From an uncultured Oscillospiraceae bacterium (GTDB lineage Bacteria > Bacillota > Clostridia > Oscillospirales > Oscillospiraceae), in assembly GCA_934646175.1 (NCBI GenBank), contig CAKUEI010000027.1, forward strand, positions 1-18,935: 18,935 bases of DNA. The letters run 5' to 3'. A model generated the notes under the pieces. The model searched no databases and had not been told where the DNA came from. It was given only the letters and a program-made list of their open reading frames with translations. A program made the translations under genes and the position numbers. Below are positions 13,773 to 18,935 of this stretch, piece by piece (within the stretch, counting starts at the first letter, position 1; the number at the start of each line of letters is the position of its first letter).

Positions 13773-14497
13773 GGCTTTGCCCCCTCCCTATTTTCCTCCA
13801 GCTTGATGCCCTCCGTCTTTTCCAAATGCGTTCGCATCACCAGCAGCACCGCCACAATGATGGCAAGCGCCGGGGGCAGCATCCTGTCCGGCCCCAGCAG
13901 CAGGATCCCCACCACCGCCGCGCCCAGCCCCAGCAAAGCGGGCAGATGGCTCTTGTAAGTCTGCCACTGCTCCACGGCGATCACCACGAACAGCGCCGTC
14001 ATGGCAAAATCGATTCCTTCGGTGTTGAAGCCGATCAGCGCCCCGGCCACTCCGCCGATCACCGATCCGGTGATCCAGTAAAGATGGTCCAGCGCCGCCA
14101 CCGCCAGATAGTAGTCCGCCGGGCGGACGCCGATGGGCACCTGGGCGGAGGACAGCAGCGCGTACGTCTCGTCCGTCAGGGAGAAAATGAGGTAAAATTT
14201 CCGGAATCCCTTGATGTTCTTGAACTTTTCCAGCATGGAAAGGCCGTAGACCAGATGGCGGAAATGCAGGATGAAGATCAGCAGTGCCACCTGAGAAAGG
14301 GCCGCCCCCGTAGCCAGCAGGGTCACCCCCAAGTACTGCCCGGAGCCCGCGTAAATGGTCAGGCTCATGAAAAATGCCCAGATCGCGTTGTATCCCGCCG
14401 CGTTCAGCATCAGTCCGAACGCAATGCCGATGGCCAGATACCCCATCAGCACCGGCACCGTGGCCGGAAAAGCCGCCGCCAAAGCCTTTCTGCTCAT
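13769..14497 (-). CDS. azlC: Branched-chain amino acid exporter large subunit AzlC
   Basis: Large membrane subunit of the AzlC/LIV-E exporter family, 242 aa. It has about seven hydrophobic segments, with the N-terminal MGYLAIGIAFGLML, SLTIYAGSGQ, and the central HFRHLVYGLSM and SLTDETYAL that identify the family. ATG at 14497-14495 is preceded by GGGGGAAAAACAAA, a weak ribosome site. The substrate is probably leucine, isoleucine or valine, linking it loosely to the liv importer elsewhere in the window, but no direct regulatory link is visible. It is the first gene of a two-gene operon diverging from the lipid kinase. Confidence 0.92.
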   Translation of the reverse strand: MSRKALAAAFPATVPVLMGYLAIGIAFGLMLNAAGYNAIWAFFMSLTIYAGSGQYLGVTLLATGAALSQVALLIFILHFRHLVYGLSMLEKFKNIKGFRKFYLIFSLTDETYALLSSAQVPIGVRPADYYLAVAALDHLYWITGSVIGGVAGALIGFNTEGIDFAMTALFVVIAVEQWQTYKSHLPALLGLGAAVVGILLLGPDRMLPPALAIIVAVLLVMRTHLEKTEGIKLEENREGAKP

Positions 14498-14530
14498 TTT
14501 GTTTTTCCCCCGGAAGTCGAAATTTCGTTT

Positions 14531-14559
14531 ATTTTATAACGCGCCCTTTCAAAAATCAA
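14531..14559 (-). promoter_or_regulatory. Probable azlCD promoter
   Basis: Minus strand TTGATT (14559-14554), a 17-base spacer, then TAAAAT (14536-14531). The -10 lies 34 bases before the azlC ATG in the AT-rich part of the divergent intergenic region. Confidence 0.55.
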
Positions 14560-14564
14560 CCCTC

Positions 14565-14593
14565 TTGCTTTTTTGCCGCAAATCTTATATCCT
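14565..14593 (+). promoter_or_regulatory. Probable lipid-kinase promoter
   Basis: TTGCTT (14565-14570), a 17-base spacer and TATCCT (14588-14593), placed 26 bases before the ATG of the plus-strand kinase. It is a weak match and overlaps none of the azlC promoter boxes. Confidence 0.45.
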
Positions 14594-14619
14594 AAAGGCA
14601 CCACAAGGAGGCGTTTCCT

Positions 14620-15510
14620 ATGAGATCACTGCTTTTTATTTATAATCCCACCGCCGGCAAGGGCCAGATCCGCGCCTACCTCCCCATCATTCTGGAGACC
14701 TTTGACCGTGCCGGATTCCGCACCACCATCCACTTCACCCAGGGGAAGGACGATGCCACTCTGACCGCCGCTCAGCTGGGCGACAAGTTTGACCGGGTGG
14801 TCTGCTGCGGCGGTGACGGGACCCTCAACGAAGTGGTCACCGGCCTTATGTCCATCCCCTGCCCGCCTCCGCTGGGCTATATCCCCGCCGGTACCACCAA
14901 CGACTCTGCCAAGAATTTTCAGATCCCCAAGGACGTGGAGGAGGCGGCCGCCACGGCGGCCTTCGGCCTGCCCCGTCCGTGGGATGTAGGCTTTTTCAAC
15001 GGCCGTCCCTTCGCCTATGTGGCCGCCTTTGGTGCCTTCACACAGGTGTCCTACGATACGCCGCAGGAGCTGAAGAATCTCTTCGGCCATCTGGCCTATG
15101 TGCTGGCCGGCGCGGCCTCCATCCCCACCATTCAGCCCTACACCATGAAGATCGAGCACGATAACGGCGTCCTCACCGGCAATTTTATCTACGGCATGGT
15201 GGCCAACACCTTCTCCGTAGGCGGCTTTGACATGTTCCCCCCCGGCGAGGTGCAGCTGAATGACGGCCTGCACGAGGTCATGCTGGTCCGCGAGGTCCGC
15301 ACCCCGGTGGAGCTGCACAATCTGGTCCAAAGCCTGATCCAGCGCAAGCCCGTGGGCCGGGATCAGGTGCTGGTGTTCCACACCTCCCACCTCTCCATTA
15401 CGTCCAAGACTCCCGTCCCCTGGACGCTGGACGGCGAATACGGCGGTTCCCCCATTCAGGCAGACATCTCCAACCACAAGTGCGCCCTGTCCGTTGCCTG
15501 CGGTTCTTAA
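14620..15510 (+). CDS. YegS/BmrU-type diacylglycerol/lipid kinase
   Basis: The only gene on the plus strand. The 296-aa product belongs to the DAGK_cat family: NPTAGKG at residues 9-15 (phosphate loop), CGGDGTLNEV at 63-72 (catalytic/nucleotide loop) and PAGTTND at 89-95. A C-terminal beta-sandwich follows, with TLDGEYGG near the end. In Firmicutes, DgkB-type relatives phosphorylate diacylglycerol to return it to phospholipid synthesis. Whether this protein uses diacylglycerol or another lipid cannot be told. ATG at 14620 follows AAGGAGG with nine-base spacing. It is monocistronic, ending in a strong terminator. Confidence 0.9.
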   Translation: MRSLLFIYNPTAGKGQIRAYLPIILETFDRAGFRTTIHFTQGKDDATLTAAQLGDKFDRVVCCGGDGTLNEVVTGLMSIPCPPPLGYIPAGTTNDSAKNFQIPKDVEEAAATAAFGLPRPWDVGFFNGRPFAYVAAFGAFTQVSYDTPQELKNLFGHLAYVLAGAASIPTIQPYTMKIEHDNGVLTGNFIYGMVANTFSVGGFDMFPPGEVQLNDGLHEVMLVREVRTPVELHNLVQSLIQRKPVGRDQVLVFHTSHLSITSKTPVPWTLDGEYGGSPIQADISNHKCALSVACGS

Positions 15511-15520
15511 AAAGAAAAGA

Positions 15521-15556
15521 AACGCCCTGTCCCATTTCAACATGGGACAGGGCGTT
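15521..15556. terminator. Bidirectional terminator between lipid kinase and gltB-like gene
   Basis: 15-bp perfect stem (15521-15535 with 15542-15556) around a six-base loop, followed by a T-run on the plus strand and by TTTCTTTTCTTT on the minus strand. It lies between the stops of two converging genes and should serve both. Confidence 0.92.
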
Positions 15557-15565
15557 TTGCTCTTA

Positions 15566-16918
15566 TTACGCATGGGGGATCCCGGCGAATTCCGCCATAT
15601 CCCGGTTTACAGTGCAGAGATCCTCAAGGCTCAGATCATGAATATCCCGCTTCCCGATGATGCGTGCAAAGGTCCTCAGTTCCTCCTTCGTCACGCGGAA
15701 GAAATTCTCCACCCGCTTGGCTCCGTGCTCTGTCTTCAGCCGCGCCCGCAATGCGGGGTCTTGGGTGGCAATGCCCATGGGGCAGCCGCCGCTGCCGCAG
15801 ATGCGGTACTGCCGGCACGCCATAGCCATCAACGGTGCCGTGGCCAATGCCACCGCGTCCGCGCCCATGGCCAATGCCTTCGCAATGTCGGCGGAGACCC
15901 GCAGCCCCCCAGTGATCACCAGCTGCACATCGCTCCCCTGTTCATCCAGGAAGCACCGCGCCCGATGGAGGGCATAGATGGTGGGGACGCTGGCGGAATC
16001 ACGCAGCAGCAGCGGACTGGAGCCGGTGGCACCGCCCCGGCCATCCAGAGTGACGAAATCCGGCTGCGCATACAGGCACATGGCCAGATCCCGCTCCACA
16101 TGCCCCGCCGCGATCTTAATACCGATGGGCCGCCCGCCGGAAATTTTCCTCAGCTGTCCCACGATGAATTTCAGGTCCTCCCGGTCATCGATCCCAGGGA
16201 ACCGCGCCGGGCTTTGGATGTCCCGCCCCACAGGTTTTCCCCGCAGGGCCGCGATCTCCGGCGTCACTTTTTCTCCCGGCAGATGACCGCCCATGCCCGG
16301 CTTGGTGCCCTGCCCGATCTTGATCTCGATGGCGTCAGCCTTTTGCAGGTTCTCGTCCGTGGCCCCGTAGCGATTGGGAACGTACTCAAAAATATATTTC
16401 CCTGCCGCCGCCCGCTCCTCGGGCAGGATGCCGCCTTCTCCGCTGCACATAGCGGTTCCCGCCGCCGCACTTCCCATGGCAAGGGCCACCTTGGCCTCTT
16501 TGGACAATGCCCCAAAGGACATGTGGGACACGTAAAATGGCGCATCCAGCACCATGGGCTTTTCCGCCTTCGGGCCGATCACCGTCCGCAGGCTCACGTC
16601 CTCGTCGTCGTTCAGGGGCATGGGATCCAGCTGCGCCCCCAGGATCAGGATGTCATCCCACGACGGCAGAGGAAGGGTGGTTGCCATGGCCGCATGAATG
16701 CTCTTCCCCGTTTTCGCCATCTCCTGGATTTCCGCCATATAGCGGAACCGGGCAGTCTGTTCCGGCTCCGCCGAGGTTTCTTTCTTTTCCTCCGGCAGCT
16801 TTTCAAACTTGTCCGCCGGCTGATGGCACAGGGGGCACTCCGTCACTTCCGCAAAAGGCTTTCCTTCCTTTTCTTCGTCGTAAATATACCCGCAAACGCT
16901 GCATCGATAACGCGCCAT
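15566..16918 (-). CDS. Rubredoxin-domain glutamate synthase-related flavoprotein (GltB FMN-domain, archaeal type)
   Basis: 450-aa fusion. Residues 1-35 form a rubredoxin-like iron site (Cys6, Cys9, Cys28, Cys31). Residues about 80-430 match the FMN/Fe-S domain of glutamate synthase: HMSFGALSKEA at 132-142, KIGQGTKPGMGGHLPG at 200-215, DGRGGATGSSP at 292-302, and the Fe-S cysteines 368, 374 and 379 in CRQYRICGSGGCPMG. The N-terminal glutaminase domain of classical GltB is absent, so ammonia or another amino donor would have to come from elsewhere, or the enzyme is an oxidoreductase of different specificity. The built-in rubredoxin suggests electron entry without a GltD partner (inference). ATG at 16918-16916 has AGGAGG eight bases upstream. 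A longer frame to 16966 would start next to the -10 box. Monocistronic. Confidence 0.9.
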   Translation of the reverse strand: MARYRCSVCGYIYDEEKEGKPFAEVTECPLCHQPADKFEKLPEEKKETSAEPEQTARFRYMAEIQEMAKTGKSIHAAMATTLPLPSWDDILILGAQLDPMPLNDDEDVSLRTVIGPKAEKPMVLDAPFYVSHMSFGALSKEAKVALAMGSAAAGTAMCSGEGGILPEERAAAGKYIFEYVPNRYGATDENLQKADAIEIKIGQGTKPGMGGHLPGEKVTPEIAALRGKPVGRDIQSPARFPGIDDREDLKFIVGQLRKISGGRPIGIKIAAGHVERDLAMCLYAQPDFVTLDGRGGATGSSPLLLRDSASVPTIYALHRARCFLDEQGSDVQLVITGGLRVSADIAKALAMGADAVALATAPLMAMACRQYRICGSGGCPMGIATQDPALRARLKTEHGAKRVENFFRVTKEELRTFARIIGKRDIHDLSLEDLCTVNRDMAEFAGIPHA

Positions 16919-16941
16919 GATGCGTTCCTCCTTTTCTAAAC

Positions 16942-16983
16942 AAGAATTATTCTTAATATAATCCAATTCCCTTCTTTCGTCAA
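16942..16983 (-). promoter_or_regulatory. Strong promoter plus PerR/Fur-like palindrome before the rubredoxin-GltB gene
   Basis: Minus strand TTGACG (16983-16978), a 17-base spacer and TATATT (16960-16955). Directly after the -10, at the predicted transcript start, lies the perfect palindrome AAGAATTATTCTT (16942-16954), a 6-1-6 dyad. It resembles the 7-1-7 boxes of PerR and Fur regulators. A repressor bound there would block initiation. Confidence 0.72.
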
Positions 16984-16985
16984 GG

Positions 16986-17026
16986 AAAAGCGCACACCCG
17001 GCATTTTCTGCCGGGTGTGCGCTTTT
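16986..17026 (-). terminator. cinA terminator
   Basis: 18-bp perfect stem (16986-17003 with 17009-17026), loop TTTTC. The stem begins inside the cinA stop codon (17028-17026). On the minus strand it is followed by TTTTCCTT, a good intrinsic terminator. Confidence 0.92.
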
Positions 17027-18291
17027 CAGATCGTTTCCACCGGCAGACCGGTCAGGTACCGCCGCACCATGTCAAAAGCGTGGTGCCCCGCGGTTACGCG
17101 GATGCGCTCCCGGCCCCGGCCATGCTCCATCACCCGCAGGAAGGTCCCCTCCCCGGTGGCCAAAGCCAGATACACCAGTCCTTCCGGGTTGCCCCGGTCA
17201 TCCGGGCCAGGCCCGGCTACACCGGTGGATGCCACAGCAAGATCGCATCCCAGCGCAGTCCGGGCCCCTTCTGCCATGGCCTTCGCCACCTCGGGGGACA
17301 CGGCGCCTTTCTCCTTCAGCAGCTTTTCGGGAACGCCCAGCACGTTGGCCTTCACCTCGTCGCAATAGCTCACCACGCCGCCCCGAAACACTTTGGAGGC
17401 TCCCGGCAAATCGGTAATGCGTTTCGCGATCAGGCCGCCGGTGCAGCTCTCTGCCGTACCAAGCGTCAGACCTTTCTCCTGCAGCTGGTGCAGCACCTCT
17501 TCCTCCAGCGAGTGAACGTCTGTGCCGTAGACGATGGCTCCCAGCTTTTCCCGTACTTCCCGCTCCACAGGGGCGAGCATGGCCCGGGCCGTTTCCTCGT
17601 CCTCCGCTTTGGCCGTAATGCGCAGTTCTACCTCGCCTGTTTTGGCATAAGGAGCCAAGGTGGGGTTGGTCAGCTCATTCATCCGCTCCCGCAGGAGCGC
17701 TTCCACTGCCGACTCGCCGGCGCCAAAAATACGCAGACTGCGAGAGACGATCATGCCGTCAGACAACCGCTGCAAGTAGGGCACCGCCCGGTACCGGAAC
17801 ATGGGGGTACACTCGTTTGGAGGGCCGGGAAGCATAACCACGTGAGTACCGTCCTGCTCAAATGCCACCCCCGGTGCTGTGCCCCAGTCGTTCACCAGAA
17901 TCTCGCACCCCTCCGGCAGCATAGCCTGCTGGAAATTGTTCTCCGTGATTTCCTTCTCCACACCAAACCGTTCCCGAAACATTCGCCGGATGCGCTCCGC
18001 CGTCTCCGGATGAAAGAGAAGCTTGCGTCCAAACACCTCCGCCAGCGTCTGTTTCGTCAGATCGTCGCAGGTTGGGCCAAGGCCCCCGGTGGTGATCAGG
18101 ATGTCCGCCCGCTTCCGGGCGATTTCGATGGCGGCCTTCAGCCGCTCCGGATTATCTCCCACCACTGTATGATAATAGACGTTGATCCCCAGCGCTGACA
18201 GCCCTTCCGAGATCATCTGCGCATCGGTGTTGGCGATATTCCCTAACAGGAGTTCTGTCCCCACCGCGATCAATTCCGCCGTGTGTGCCAA
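17026..18291 (-). CDS. cinA: CinA-family protein (competence/damage-inducible; nicotinamide-nucleotide amidase domain)
   Basis: Two-domain protein of 421 aa. Residues about 1-170 are the MoaB/Mog-like COG1058 domain (ELIAVGTELLLGN at the start, ITTGGLGPT at 66-74, GPPNE at 156-160), linked to ADP-ribose/NAD-derivative hydrolysis in some homologues. Residues about 260-421 are the CinA C-terminal domain with AESCTGG at 280-286 and STGVAGPGP at 355-363, the nicotinamide mononucleotide deamidase part. The start is taken as TTG at 18291-18289: AAGGAGGAGG lies eight bases upstream and the product then begins AHTAELIAVGTE, as in the family. An in-frame ATG at 18366 would add 25 residues encoded by the insert, without similarity. 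The first 21 codons are duplicated at 18443-18505. It lies downstream of thiI. Confidence 0.92.
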   Translation of the reverse strand: MAHTAELIAVGTELLLGNIANTDAQMISEGLSALGINVYYHTVVGDNPERLKAAIEIARKRADILITTGGLGPTCDDLTKQTLAEVFGRKLLFHPETAERIRRMFRERFGVEKEITENNFQQAMLPEGCEILVNDWGTAPGVAFEQDGTHVVMLPGPPNECTPMFRYRAVPYLQRLSDGMIVSRSLRIFGAGESAVEALLRERMNELTNPTLAPYAKTGEVELRITAKAEDEETARAMLAPVEREVREKLGAIVYGTDVHSLEEEVLHQLQEKGLTLGTAESCTGGLIAKRITDLPGASKVFRGGVVSYCDEVKANVLGVPEKLLKEKGAVSPEVAKAMAEGARTALGCDLAVASTGVAGPGPDDRGNPEGLVYLALATGEGTFLRVMEHGRGRERIRVTAGHHAFDMVRRYLTGLPVETI

Positions 18292-18322
18292 AGCAAAAAC
18301 CTCCTCCTTCGCCAACACCGAT
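18223..18322 (-). repeat. 14-bp inverted repeat enclosing the cinA ribosome site and start codon
   Basis: ATCGGTGTTGGCGA (18223-18236, inside cinA codons 19-23) is exactly complementary to TCGCCAACACCGAT (18309-18322), immediately upstream of the AGGAGG of cinA. In the mRNA the two arms could pair and put the ribosome site (about 18300-18308) and TTG start in a 72-base loop. Confidence 0.7.
18229..18292. repeat. Direct repeat, copy A (5' end of functional cinA)
   Basis: 64 bases matching 18443-18506 with only two differences. The 51 bases 18242-18292 are identical to 18456-18506. Both differences fall in third codon positions of cinA and are silent (GGG/GGA and ATC/ATT). Confidence 0.95.
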
Positions 18323-18442
18323 CCCGGCGGCGAGTGCCGCCGCAAATGTGCAGCATAGCGAAGCATTTCCGCAGGGCGGATTCACTCCGCCCGAGTATAT
18401 TCAAAAATCGGGGTCCCCATGGGGCCGTCGGCCGCATGGGGC
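18293..18442. other. 150-base hairpin-rich insert between the two cinA 5' copies
   Basis: The segment carries three palindromes: CGGCGGC/GCCGCCG at 18325-18342, GGGCGGA/TCCGCCC at 18374-18392, and CCCCATG/CATGGGG at 18415-18441 with an inner GGCCG/CGGCC helix. Its left end supplies the AAGGAGGAGG ribosome site of cinA and the upstream arm of the 14-bp inverted repeat. It encodes no recognisable protein. It could be a small REP/MITE-like element or debris of a template-switch event. Confidence 0.55.
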
Positions 18443-18505
18443 GTTGGCAATATTTCCTAACAGGAGTTCTGTCCCCACCGCGATCAATTCCGCCGTGTGT
18501 GCCAA
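18401..18505 (-). pseudogene. Truncated duplicate of the cinA 5' end
   Basis: From TTG at 18505-18503 the frame reads the same first 21 residues as cinA (AHTAELIAVGTELLLGNIAN after the start), then changes to unrelated sequence and stops at TGA 18403-18401 after 34 residues. AGAGGGG lies upstream and thiI ends 21 bases before the start codon. This looks like the original thiI-cinA junction, with the real cinA start displaced by 214 bases. It should make no functional enzyme. Confidence 0.75.
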
Positions 18506-18506
18506 A
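18443..18506. repeat. Direct repeat, copy B
   Basis: Second copy of the 64-base cinA 5' segment, offset 214 bases from copy A (18229-18292), with two mismatches at 18449 and 18455. It lies directly after thiI in the direction of transcription. Confidence 0.95.
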
Positions 18507-18526
18507 ATGCGTCCCCTCTTTTCCGT

Positions 18527-18935
18527 TTACAGGTTCAGGACAACCCGTTCGATGCCCTCATAGGCTTTTTCCACCATGGTCTCGATGTCCAGCCCCTCTT
18601 CGGCCCGTTCCACCTCGGCCAGCGTGGGACGCAGCCGGGGGTGCCGCGGGGTAAACACGGTGCAGCAGTCCTCATAGGGCAGAATGGATGTCTCCATGGT
18701 ACCGATCTTCCGGGCGATGCGGATGATCTCCTCCTTATCCATGCCCACGCAGGGCCGCAGAATGGGCAGATCGGTCACTGCGCCGGTGCAGCGCATGGCC
18801 TCCATGGTCTGACTTGCCACCTGACCCAGACATTCGCCGGTGACGATGGCCCCGGCGTCGATCCGTTGGGCCACCCGCTGGGCAACGCGCATCATGAACC
18901 GCCGCATGACGATGGTGAACAGCTCCTCGGGCACC
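18527..18935 (-). CDS. thiI: tRNA 4-thiouridine synthase ThiI, C-terminal part
   Basis: Partial: the gene enters from the right edge and ends at TAA 18529-18527. The 136 visible residues match the C-terminal half of the adenylating/sulfurtransferase (PP-loop) domain of ThiI: TGECLGQVASQT, then LRPCVGMDKEEI, IGTMETSILPYEDCC and VFTPRHPRLRPTL. ThiI adenylates U8 of tRNA and receives sulfur from a cysteine desulfurase. The protein ends soon after, with no rhodanese domain, as in other Firmicutes forms of about 390 aa. The N-terminal ferredoxin-like and THUMP domains lie outside the window. The apparent GTG start at 18934 is internal. It is probably co-transcribed with cinA. Confidence 0.93.
   Translation of the reverse strand, partial: VPEELFTIVMRRFMMRVAQRVAQRIDAGAIVTGECLGQVASQTMEAMRCTGAVTDLPILRPCVGMDKEEIIRIARKIGTMETSILPYEDCCTVFTPRHPRLRPTLAEVERAEEGLDIETMVEKAYEGIERVVLNL

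Noticed and set aside
18293..18366. N-terminal extension of CinA to an ATG at 18366
   Set aside because: The added 25 residues come from the insert and have no family similarity. The TTG at 18291 has an ideal AGGAGG and matches the conserved CinA start.
18229..18506. CRISPR-like repeat-spacer unit
   Set aside because: Only two copies, 64 bases long, coding in origin, with a 150-base separation and no cas genes.

Overview
The window reads as chromosomal DNA of a moderately high-GC, anaerobic Firmicute of the Clostridia, most like the Oscillospiraceae (Flavonifractor/Oscillibacter-like gut bacteria). This is inference from gene content: AGGAGG ribosome sites, sigma-A promoters, a lipoprotein-anchored Liv system, a type I-beta DAHP synthase with an N-terminal regulatory domain, a rubredoxin-GltB protein and a ThiI-CinA neighbourhood. 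All genes except one lie on the minus strand, so operons are read from high to low coordinates. There is no 16S, tRNA, phage, plasmid or CRISPR signal.

Layout from left to right. (1) 1-3964: a branched-chain amino acid ABC transporter, livK-livH-livM-livG, with a perfect-consensus promoter before livK and stem-loops between livK and livH. The ATPase end is broken: livG stops matching its family in the middle of the ABC signature and joins what looks like the last codons of livF, so no complete ATPase gene is visible. (2) 4030-13280: a compact aromatic amino acid operon, aroF-aroB-aroA-aroC-gamma-carbonic anhydrase-pheA-aroK-aroQ-aroE-SDR reductase. It holds all seven shikimate-pathway steps plus the bifunctional chorismate mutase/prephenate dehydratase, mostly joined by 4-base stop/start overlaps. 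(3) 12930-13280: the operon's control region, with a sigma-A promoter, a 45-codon leader peptide carrying a cluster of Phe, Tyr and Trp codons, and a strong terminator hairpin before aroF. Together these look like ribosome-mediated transcription attenuation sensing all three aromatic amino acids. (4) 13437-15510: azlC-azlD (branched-chain amino acid export) diverging from a plus-strand lipid kinase. (5) 15566-16983: a rubredoxin-GltB flavoprotein under a strong promoter with a PerR/Fur-like palindrome. (6) 17026-18935: cinA and the 3' end of thiI, with a 64-base duplication of the cinA 5' end flanking a 150-base hairpin-rich insert.

Functionally, AroF, AroB, AroQ, AroE, AroK, AroA and AroC convert PEP and erythrose-4-phosphate to chorismate, and PheA draws chorismate toward phenylpyruvate. 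No tyrA, trp gene or aromatic aminotransferase is present here. Protein-level feedback is expected at AroF and PheA, and the leader would add transcript-level control.

The points most worth a second look are the aromatic leader peptide/attenuator, the livG'-'livF junction, and the rearranged cinA start region.
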